Shown in pieces: positions 15,186 to 22,238 of a stretch of DNA of 24,308 bases. How positions within the stretch are numbered: the stretch's first letter is position 1; the number at the start of each line of letters is the position of its first letter. This stretch comes from a virus: the IMG/VR virus record IMGVR_UViG_3300014497_000028, positions 1 to 24,308 of that record. The stretch is one strand, 5' to 3'. Below the pieces are notes generated by a model. That model was not told the origin of the DNA. It saw nothing but the letters and a program-made list of their open reading frames with translations, and searched no databases. The position numbers and the translations under genes are program-made.

Positions 15186-16592
15186 TTAGTTCTTCAGGTT
15201 ATTTCGGTTCTGCTGAACTTCTATGGCTCTCTTGCCTGCATCATTAAGCTGCGCGTAATAGCCTTCTCTCGGGGCATCTTCCTCCGAGCTTCTTTCGTCA
15301 ACGAGTAGGTCGAATAGAGGGATGCCGTAAGCAAATGCTATGGGCATGAATGAAAGTATTGTTTGTGCTACTAACTCCGAGTCAGCATTTCCGGTAGGGT
15401 ACTCTTTGACACTGAAGAATGAATCCGGATGGGATCCTTGTGGTGAGGTTGCTTTGTCAGTTAAGCACATAGGTATGCCATTGAGATTTATGTTTTCTAT
15501 AAAAAATTTTGTGTCTAGAAAAGGTATTGTTCGCCAAGCATTGAGTAGTTTTATTTTTATGTGGAAACTAAGAGGCCAGCCTGCCTTTTTTTGTAGGTCT
15601 CTCTGGGCCCCTATTATTCCGAGAAGAGCTTGATGAATAACATTTAGGTCGACTACGCGCGTGGTTTCAACTTTAGAGTGAGATAATTTATTTATGAATT
15701 CCGTCGTATGTATATAGCCGGTAAGGTAGTCCTGTATTTCATATATGTTTCCCTCGCGAAAATGCAAGGGCACGGTGATATCGCTTGTCAGGTCGCTTTC
15801 AAGATCCCAAGTGGTGCTCAGTGTGGTCGGGTCGTTATTTAAACATTGCCTCGCTATAAACCCGCCCGCTCTTGGATAGATAGTGTCGAATGGAAGACAG
15901 ATGGTTCTACCTTCTTTGGCCCCCAATACTTCTTTAATTGTCGTTAATTTGAATTCAAAATTCGATCTTGGAATGCCCCATAGGTTGGGAGCAATCATTA
16001 TTCTTAGGTAAGGCGACTCAGACTCCTTCTTTGAAAATTCAGGATCTTTGTCGTGCCATCGCTTGAAATTTGAAATCGTTTTTTTTGATCGGTCAAATAG
16101 TTTTTCTATGATGTACCTATCGGTTTCAGGCAAAGGCTCTGATCCATCGGCAATTCGTCGATAAATATATCCACCACTATGCACGTGGGGAGCTTCTATG
16201 CTTTGAGGAACTACAACGCATAAAATCGATTTCCCATCTTCTAAACCAATTTTTTCACAAGGACCATGGAGCACTTTTGTTTCAAAATGGCACGCTGGAC
16301 TCATGTTGGCGACGGCTTGCCTTATTTTTTGCAGCGCGGCATCTAGATCAGACGCATCTATACCTAAAAAATGTCCAGCGACTGAATTTTCTTTTGATTC
16401 TTCTTTGACTCCGTAGAAAATCCAGCCACCGTAACTGTTGGCAAATGCAGAAATAGACTTCGCAATGGCTGGCGATTTTGGAACGGCTTGTTTGTACTCA
16501 ATATACCAACCCTCATGTACTTCTCTAAGTACTTCTAAGTCATTAGCCTTGATTTCATCAAAGCCTTTTTCGAATGGAGAGTATTTATTCAT
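15186..16592 (-). CDS. AlbA_2 / Schlafen-type putative RNA- or DNA-binding protein
   Basis: This 468-residue protein has an N-terminal AlbA_2 (Schlafen) domain. EGWYIEYKQ (27-35, with Glu27, Glu32 and Lys34) is followed by SISAFANSYGGWIFYGVKEE (46-65) and by the later strand HVHSGGYIYRRIADGS. In Schlafen proteins such acidic/lysine residues make up an RNase site, while bacterial AlbA_2 proteins are variously nucleases or regulators, so activity here is inference. The C-terminal 300 residues are not recognised and could sense a trigger. AAGGAT lies about ten bases before the ATG. The gene is AT-rich and opposite to portal Q. It occupies the portal-adjacent spot that carries defence genes in P2-like prophages, supporting a role in phage exclusion. 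Confidence 0.72.
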   Translation of the reverse strand: MNKYSPFEKGFDEIKANDLEVLREVHEGWYIEYKQAVPKSPAIAKSISAFANSYGGWIFYGVKEESKENSVAGHFLGIDASDLDAALQKIRQAVANMSPACHFETKVLHGPCEKIGLEDGKSILCVVVPQSIEAPHVHSGGYIYRRIADGSEPLPETDRYIIEKLFDRSKKTISNFKRWHDKDPEFSKKESESPYLRIMIAPNLWGIPRSNFEFKLTTIKEVLGAKEGRTICLPFDTIYPRAGGFIARQCLNNDPTTLSTTWDLESDLTSDITVPLHFREGNIYEIQDYLTGYIHTTEFINKLSHSKVETTRVVDLNVIHQALLGIIGAQRDLQKKAGWPLSFHIKIKLLNAWRTIPFLDTKFFIENINLNGIPMCLTDKATSPQGSHPDSFFSVKEYPTGNADSELVAQTILSFMPIAFAYGIPLFDLLVDERSSEEDAPREGYYAQLNDAGKRAIEVQQNRNNLKN

Positions 16593-17248
16593 GGAGATGA
16601 GATCCTTTTTGTGCTCAAAACAGAGGATTTATTAATTGAATTCTAAACCTTAGTGTGCCATGAAAACGCCATCAGCGAGGGGTGTTTAGAAGGATTTTTC
16701 TGATCCCCTGCAGATGTACTTTCAAATCGAATTTCGCATTTAGCTTTCAGTGTAGGAGCGTATTTAGGACTTCTTAACAAAGCGTTTTTCGTGCAAGCCA
16801 GTGATTCTGCCGACTTCTCCGGACGTGTGGAGAGTTAGAACTGCCCATCCGCATTCGTGTACGCCTTCCCGTCATAGGTGTGGGTTGACCCCGGAGGCAC
16901 ATCTGTCGCTTCATATCGTCTCCAAGAGTTTGCCCGTCTCCACCCTCACAACGTCGACGCGAGCGCGAGGTGACTAGCTGCCAAAAAATCAGGGGGTGTG
17001 GCGTGCTACATGGCGTCCGGCGGGGAAACTTCATACTTGGCGCGCCGTCATCCCCCCACCTCGCCTGCGGGCTAAATGGTTCTTTCTCTCTGCACTTCTG
17101 CGCCTCGTTAAGGGTGGTTGCGACTGGGGCCGGGGTGTTTGAATGAGAGAGGGGAAAAGCCTGCGAATCCCCGCGGAATAGGTAGGAGCACTTAAAAAAG
17201 GTGTTGCCTAGAATTTTCTGTTACGCATCAAATATGGAGTGCGAAAAA
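16593..17248. other. Gene-poor stretch containing the cos candidate
   Basis: No complete gene is supported. On the minus strand a short open frame ending near 16838 reads TDVPPGSTHTYDGKAY followed by TNADGQF and a stop. It resembles a protein C-terminus without a start and may be a remnant. The segment 17040-17200 is GC-rich and contains the cos-like sequence. The expected P2 early genes (A, B, cox, C, int) are not here. Confidence 0.5.
17052..17065 (-). other. Candidate cos (cohesive end / packaging) site
   Basis: The minus strand reads GGCGAGGTGGGGGG. P2 cos, as I recall it, begins GGCGAGGCGGGG, so 11 of the first 12 bases agree. Orientation also fits: in P2 the strand that starts with cos runs on into gene Q read from the complement, and here the same strand runs from this site leftwards to Q, with the AlbA_2 gene lying between. 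The GC-rich surroundings are also typical. The exact cut positions cannot be read from this sequence. Confidence 0.55.
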
Positions 17249-17792
17249 ATGCCCGAACATCTGAGTGTTTCAAAAATCGAGGTTGCTCAACGGCAATTGA
17301 ACGTGGCGATACGAATGTTGTTTGCGAATGATGACCCGATAGCTGTGCATACCCTGGTGGGAGCTGCGTCTTCGTAATCTGGTCGAGCGTCAGCATCCAA
17401 ATGAGTCCTGGGACAAACTCGCGCAGGGAGCAAATGGTCTTTCCCCTTCGGAGTACTTCGGGGTCATGCGTAAGGCGCAAAATTGGTTCAAGCACGCGAT
17501 AGACGATCCTGATGAGCGCTTCGAGTTTGATCCGGAGGAAACTGAAGCCTTAGCTTTCTGGGCTGTCCTGAACGCAAGCCTGCTCGCAAATTTGTCCACC
17601 GAAGCAATGATTTATCAAGTCTGGTTCATTGCTTTGCAGGAGCCGCACGAAGATCTGGAGGAGCAGTCGCATGTAGCGAGACAGCTTTTCGGGGATATTC
17701 GAACGAAACCAAGGACTGAAAGATTGCTGGCGGGAGCTGAGGTGCTTCGGGAACATTTGCTTCTGAGCGAAGGAGAGCGAGGGAGTCAATGA
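17249..17792 (+). pseudogene. Frameshifted bacterial hypothetical gene
   Basis: An ATG at 17249 opens a frame reading MPEHLSVSKIEVAQRQLNVA and IRMLFANDDPIAVHTLVGAA, which stops at 17375-17377. The continuation lies in another frame (RNLVERQHPNESWDKLAQG, MRKAQNWFKHAIDDPDERFE, ETEALAFWAVLNASLLANLS) and stops at 17790-17792. Together they give about 180 residues resembling a widespread proteobacterial hypothetical family with a WFKHA motif. The junction near 17365-17375 seems to have lost a few bases, so it is a pseudogene. Function unknown; it is not a phage structural gene and suggests past insertion of chromosomal or island DNA. Confidence 0.65.
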
Positions 17793-17879
17793 TTTCAGGA
17801 AGAGCTATCGGAAAATGGTAAGTGAGTTATTTGTGGGCGGTGGAATCCCTGAAAGCCCCGCATTCATGGTGCTTCGCTT

Positions 17880-18018
17880 GATTACCTCTAAAGGTAATCA
17901 GGAGTAATTCGAGAGGTAATGCTATTTTAAGTAATTGATTTATAAGGAATAAATTGAATGGAGAATTACCTTTCCAATAGGTAATTGTCTTACATTTACC
18001 TTACTAAAAAATTACTTT
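17880..18018. repeat. Cluster of GGTAAT/ATTACC repeats with two hairpins
   Basis: GATTACC TCTAAA GGTAATC forms a perfect inverted repeat at 17880-17899. AATTACC (17964-17970) pairs with GGTAATT (17980-17986). Extra copies or near copies occur at about 17903 (AGTAATT), 17914 (AGGTAAT), 17930 (AGTAATT), 17995 (TTACCTTA) and 18010 (AATTACTT). No gene is visible from 17793 to 18236. The iterated motif suggests a protein-binding array, such as a replication origin, partition site, integrase arm region or operator, but no matching gene lies in the window. Confidence 0.55.
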
Positions 18019-18168
18019 GTTCCACGCCTTCGAAAGCCAATGATATCGAGGCTTCGACGTAGGAGAGGGGAGGGTCATACCAAAATTACTGGTTTCCGAG
18101 ATCTTTCCCGAAAACTGCGGGCTCTGTGTCCCTGCGTGAGCTTTATGCTCAATCGCACGAAAAGAGAA

Positions 18169-18190
18169 ACTGTCACCAAAACTGTCACCA
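18169..18190. repeat. Tandem direct repeat next to the tRNA-Gly remnant
   Basis: ACTGTCACCAAA (18169-18180) is followed immediately by ACTGTCACCA (18181-18190). Short direct repeats close to an attachment core are typical arm-type integrase-binding sites. It lies 46 bases from the tRNA-Gly fragment. Its role is inferred from position only. Confidence 0.45.
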
Positions 18191-18236
18191 GCCTTGAGAA
18201 GTCAGGCTTCTGCACCGCTGGAAGCCTTGAAAATAG

Positions 18237-18285
18237 TGGAGTGGGTGAAGGGAATCAAACCCTCGTTGTCAGCTTGGGAAGCTGA
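18237..18285 (-). pseudogene. 3' half of tRNA-Gly(CCC), attachment-site remnant
   Basis: Read on the minus strand it has the anticodon arm TCAGC-TTCCCAA-GCTGA (anticodon CCC), a T arm GAGGG-TTTGATT-CCCTT, and 3' ACTCCA. The D arm and 5' acceptor strand are missing: similarity stops just 5' of the anticodon stem. The T loop has T where the universal C56 should be, so the fragment is degenerate and cannot be a working tRNA. Fragments of this extent are left when elements integrate into tRNA 3' ends. It separates the phage-derived part from the STAND gene. Confidence 0.7.
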
Positions 18286-18348
18286 TAAGCACCCCCGAAG
18301 GCCGGTTACTCCGGCGAGTGACTGTACATGGCCACTTGCCGAAAATAA

Positions 18349-21300
18349 TCACTCAAAACTCTCTTCTTGCTGCCGACCTTTCTTTTGCTGATGCTCGATC
18401 AAACGATCTAGCTTAGGAAGAACATCGTTAACCCATTCGCGTACTTCTGCATATGGGCTCTCACACAACTCAAGCACCTTTGCTCTGCGCACAACGAGGA
18501 TATCGGCGAGCGACCCCCACCAGTCGTTAGGATGCAGTCGAGACCAAAAATCTCCGAGGAAGGCGCGCTTATCAGGCGCGTATTCCAGCATCTCTAGCAG
18601 TAAAGGTGCGATGTCATTACTTGTTTCTCCATTAATGGTTTTAAACATTGCAATGGCTTGGCCGAGCACTGGGTATCGTATCGCAGGGTCAAGATCTGCC
18701 CACTGGCGGAGAACTACCGGATCTATGTCCTCAACCGCGTTATCAGATCCGCGCGTTTTTCCAGGCAGAAGGAGTATGTCCAATGCAATAAAGGGCTGAG
18801 TCTTGAACATTGCAGCGAGCAGATAACGTACATCGTGGAAGGAGAGGTGGAATGACTCGAACGAGGAATGGAGACGTGTGCAGACTTCCAGTGCGGTTGC
18901 TTCTCCGTCAACACCTGAGCAGCAAATGCGGAGGACTGTATCTAAGCCGAAGTCGTTCAGTACACTGGTCTTGCTGAAGTCGATTCGGCGCAGAAGGTCA
19001 CGGCCTATCTCAATCAGAGATTGGTTACTTTCGCGTGCTTCTTCTCGGTCGCGATAAAAATGCATGTGTAAAATATCTAGGGCTATTTCGACGCCACCTG
19101 GCAGTCCTGCGATGTCATTAAGCAGGGCCCCAAGTTCCGGTGGCGGCGAGTCAGCCACAACGCCATTAGCGATGTCGAAGAAGTCGTTGGCCTTGAGTAC
19201 GCCCTTGCTGATCGCTCGGCGTAATCTTGCGATACCTTCATTGTCTATTCCGACACTCGCTTGGAGATAAGGCAGGTATGATCCGAGATCGGGGTCGTCG
19301 GTGATGGCTTCAAGAGTAGTTAGCGCGAGTGCTGCATCCTGCTGATGCATCTGATGGATGAATCCGCGGAGCACCGTAGGTCTACGCTGCTTTGGGTCGG
19401 CCGATGAAAATTGAGCGACCAATTCTCCCCACATGACTGAAAGATTATCTGCCTCTTCGGCAAGGCCAACACCACATTCGTACGCGTGCTGAGGATACGA
19501 CTCCACCAGAAGCTCAGTGAGGAATTTTTTGCGGGTCTCAGGATCGTGAGTCAGTTGGCGTCCAATACCTTGTGCCAGCTGCGACGCATGCTCCGAAGGT
19601 TGCATTTCGTCGGAGCTTGCGATGTCCCAACCGTCGTAACCGCCTTTGAGTACTATCGCGCGAGCCTGATGCAAGAGATCTGACGGTTTAAGTCGCTGGA
19701 TGATTGCCTCGAGTCTCGCCTTGGTAGCTGCAGGCATGGCCTTGCCTTGGAAACGAAGTGATTTCCGAAAGCCGCTCCACCCTTTGATCCAAGGGGCTTC
19801 TTTCATGAAGGTTGTAGCGGCTCTGTCCAGCGCATCATGACAGGCAGCAAAGTTCCAAAGTTCACAAACGCTCCTGGCAAGAATGTCACGGGCGTCCGGC
19901 AGGATAGGTGCCAATTCAACACAAAGGTCAATTGCGGTGATATACCAGTTCCACACATCAAGGTTCAGCTTTGGCTGCCATCCCCAGTCACGCGATCTTG
20001 CTCCAAAGTCGAAGTCGCTCGACGAAGAAAAATAATGTGCCTTCAGCAATGCCTTCAGGGCTAACGATGCGCAGCGACTTTGCGCTGGTTCGGTCGACCT
20101 TGCCAGCTGCCTGATGACTTCAATTCGTTGATGCGGTGGAGCCTGCGTTCCGGACAGTTGGAGATGAAACAGCTCTGAGAACGCGTCTTTAGCAGAAGCG
20201 CTTTTGCAGTCATCGGGCTCGGCGGCAACAAAACGTGCGAGTAACATTGCCGCGACTTCGAACATATGAGGGTCATAACCGAGCACCTTGATAAGACGGA
20301 TCCATCGCCCGCGCATCTCAGAGTTGGGTGTCAGAGTCTCCTCTCCGGCTGGGCCGCTAAGCTCGTCTTCTATTTTGGCCAGTACTTTTTCGGGTGCAAC
20401 GGGCGCAATGTTGGCGATGATCTGGAATCCACTTTCACCTTGGGAGATAAGATCACCGAAGGGACCGTCAGCATGGAGTAATCTATTAACGGCTGCCTGC
20501 GCCTCGACACTGTCGTGTAGATAGCCTAGCCGTCGCGAAAGTGATTTCCGCATCCGCGGTGTCAGTAAACTACAGAAACGATCGAAATCCGCGGGGGGGA
20601 TTCTTTCCAAGGCGAAAGTGGCAAGGGGGTTGGCGATCGCATGCGGCAAGATCGCGCGCCACCGGCTACGGGACTGTGCGATTCCTCGTTGGCGCAACGT
20701 TGTTAGCGCCCTATACAAAGAGTGTGCACTTGTAGAGCGGATGCTTCCAATCCGTGCCAATTCGCCATCGTCCGAGCTGTCCTCTCCGTCAACCGAATAG
20801 AGGAGAGAGAGTTCTTCGGCTGCTAAGCGCAAGTCCTCATCTGGTTCATTGCGCTGCTGGAAAATGCGCATGAAAAGATCGCGGCTCTTTAGCTTGCCAA
20901 GGGTTTCTCCCTTGCCCAGTGTTTCTCCTAGCGCTCGTGCAACGCGGAAATTTCCGTCGCTGAAGTCTGCAATCGTTCTGCGGTCTACTTGTGAAATGTC
21001 GGGAAAGGACTGCTCTAGCCATTGCGAGACAATCTCGGGTGATCCCGATTGCAAGCGTAATACCTCTGTCCGTTCTGGTTCATCGTCTCGAACGTCATAT
21101 TCAATGGTCAGCAAGCTGACATTGCTCGCGCCTTCGGAGCAAATGCGCGCGAGTTCACTGTGTGTAGCCGGATTGCAATTATCGACGACAAGGATCGCGC
21201 GTTGGCGGCGGATGACGAGCTGCCGTGCCATGTCGCGGGCAGTTGGATTGGTTTCTACCGAATAATCGGTATAGACCGCTAGGCTCGGGTCCAGTGGTTC

Positions 21301-22080
21301 ATCACCAACGCCACTTTCGAATAGGGCTTGTACTAGCCGCGTTTTGCCAAGCCCTGATAATCCAATTAGTCGGATGCATTGCTTAGCAATACTTAGCGCT
21401 GTGCGCAGCCGAACGATTCCTTCGCCGATGCTCAGTTGTACGCGCTCTCGAGATTTCTCATCGGTTAGGCACGCTTTATCGTTAAATAAGTAAGGGGTGG
21501 GCTCGGTGACCGTTGTACCAACCCAGTCACCGATGCTGCTCCAGCCAGAAAGCCCAAGTCCAGTTCTGTTTCGGACCCATGCAGCAATCCCAGGGTATTC
21601 ATTTACCCAGATAGCTAGCCGATCCCGATCATAAAAGTCGGTGAGAAGCTGGTCGGCGGTGGGCAGTTCGCTTACTTGATTTCGGATGGCTATACGCCGA
21701 TCAGCCAACGGCTTATCAGCGACAGATCCTTGGGCGCTGACGATAATGTATGCACCGGACAACGCTGCGAGCTCGGCGATGACGGGACGCAAAATACCTT
21801 TTGGACGCATTTCGAGGGCAATTGCGCTAGGGGACATATCGGGCTTTTTGACTTGGAATCCGGTGACAGCTCGCGGCACGAAGTCTGGATTGGCGATCGT
21901 ACTCGGGCACTGGACGCGAACGTCGATCCCACCGTCCGCAGCATCTTGATTGCCGCCGGCTGTAACGGACGAAAGAGGGCAACCTTGTGCACGTAACTCA
22001 GACAAAGCCAAGCGGGTGACGAGCGTGCGAAGATCGCCGTCGTTCAAATTGGTGATGTCAGCGCCAGTAACTTCAAACAT
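18349..22080 (-). CDS. STAND-type NTPase with N-terminal Mrr-like nuclease domain (Avs-like defence candidate)
   Basis: This is a 1243-residue protein. Residues 15-130 look like a PD-(D/E)xK/Mrr-type nuclease: Glu28 in the first helix, GGNQDAADGGIDVRV (42-56, with Asp49/Asp53), then FQVKK (75-79), a QxK variant of the catalytic lysine motif. Residues 225-420 are a P-loop NTPase with Walker A GLSGLGKT (240-247) and Walker B AILVVDN (295-301). The last 800 residues are alpha-helical without a named repeat, as in sensor superhelices. This effector-NTPase-sensor order is that of Avs antiphage proteins, where Mrr-bearing Avs4 senses portal protein and other Avs types sense terminase. Assignment to Avs4 is inference, and it is shorter than known Avs4. 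The ATG at 22080 has GGTGAAG upstream; an upstream ATG at 22122 has none. It stands alone, transcribed towards the tRNA-Gly remnant. Confidence 0.65.
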   Translation of the reverse strand: MFEVTGADITNLNDGDLRTLVTRLALSELRAQGCPLSSVTAGGNQDAADGGIDVRVQCPSTIANPDFVPRAVTGFQVKKPDMSPSAIALEMRPKGILRPVIAELAALSGAYIIVSAQGSVADKPLADRRIAIRNQVSELPTADQLLTDFYDRDRLAIWVNEYPGIAAWVRNRTGLGLSGWSSIGDWVGTTVTEPTPYLFNDKACLTDEKSRERVQLSIGEGIVRLRTALSIAKQCIRLIGLSGLGKTRLVQALFESGVGDEPLDPSLAVYTDYSVETNPTARDMARQLVIRRQRAILVVDNCNPATHSELARICSEGASNVSLLTIEYDVRDDEPERTEVLRLQSGSPEIVSQWLEQSFPDISQVDRRTIADFSDGNFRVARALGETLGKGETLGKLKSRDLFMRIFQQRNEPDEDLRLAAEELSLLYSVDGEDSSDDGELARIGSIRSTSAHSLYRALTTLRQRGIAQSRSRWRAILPHAIANPLATFALERIPPADFDRFCSLLTPRMRKSLSRRLGYLHDSVEAQAAVNRLLHADGPFGDLISQGESGFQIIANIAPVAPEKVLAKIEDELSGPAGEETLTPNSEMRGRWIRLIKVLGYDPHMFEVAAMLLARFVAAEPDDCKSASAKDAFSELFHLQLSGTQAPPHQRIEVIRQLARSTEPAQSRCASLALKALLKAHYFSSSSDFDFGARSRDWGWQPKLNLDVWNWYITAIDLCVELAPILPDARDILARSVCELWNFAACHDALDRAATTFMKEAPWIKGWSGFRKSLRFQGKAMPAATKARLEAIIQRLKPSDLLHQARAIVLKGGYDGWDIASSDEMQPSEHASQLAQGIGRQLTHDPETRKKFLTELLVESYPQHAYECGVGLAEEADNLSVMWGELVAQFSSADPKQRRPTVLRGFIHQMHQQDAALALTTLEAITDDPDLGSYLPYLQASVGIDNEGIARLRRAISKGVLKANDFFDIANGVVADSPPPELGALLNDIAGLPGGVEIALDILHMHFYRDREEARESNQSLIEIGRDLLRRIDFSKTSVLNDFGLDTVLRICCSGVDGEATALEVCTRLHSSFESFHLSFHDVRYLLAAMFKTQPFIALDILLLPGKTRGSDNAVEDIDPVVLRQWADLDPAIRYPVLGQAIAMFKTINGETSNDIAPLLLEMLEYAPDKRAFLGDFWSRLHPNDWWGSLADILVVRRAKVLELCESPYAEVREWVNDVLPKLDRLIEHQQKKGRQQEESFE

Positions 22081-22098
22081 AACTTCACCGAGAGTAAA

Positions 22099-22119
22099 AA
22101 TTCTGCTTATAACAGAATT
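22099..22119 (-). promoter_or_regulatory. Inverted repeat overlapping the likely promoter of the STAND gene
   Basis: AATTCTG (22099-22105) and CAGAATT (22113-22119) form a perfect 7-bp dyad with a 7-base centre that reads TTATAAG on the minus strand, like a -10 element. It lies 19 bases upstream of the chosen start. A repressor bound here would block transcription. No regulator gene lies next to it, and no good -35 element was seen. Confidence 0.45.
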
Positions 22120-22156
22120 CATAAAGGCGTGGTGGAAAGCCCGTCCGGTAAGCCAT

Positions 22157-22226
22157 GAAAGGTCGGAAAGGCAGGAAAGGGGGACGAAAGGGGGGCGAGC
22201 AGCGTAGATCTGTCCCCTTTTTTCTT
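22157..22226. repeat. Iterated GAAAGG purine tract followed by a TCTGTCCCCTTTTTTC motif
   Basis: GAAAGG occurs at 22157, 22166, 22175 and 22187 (spacing 9, 9, 12). It is followed by AGATCTGTCCCCTTTTTTC (about 22207-22225), which resembles a sequence scattered through gammaproteobacterial genomes. ATCTGTC (22209-22215) can pair with GACAGAT near 22231, so this may also act as a terminator for the DUF2971 gene. It occupies the gap between the two accessory genes. Confidence 0.4.
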
Positions 22227-22238
22227 CTAGACAGATGT

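Noticed and set aside
18040-18285. 81-codon plus-strand open frame ending in the tRNA-Gly remnant
   Set aside because: Its C-terminal part is a translation of the direct repeats and the tRNA fragment, so it is unlikely to be a gene.
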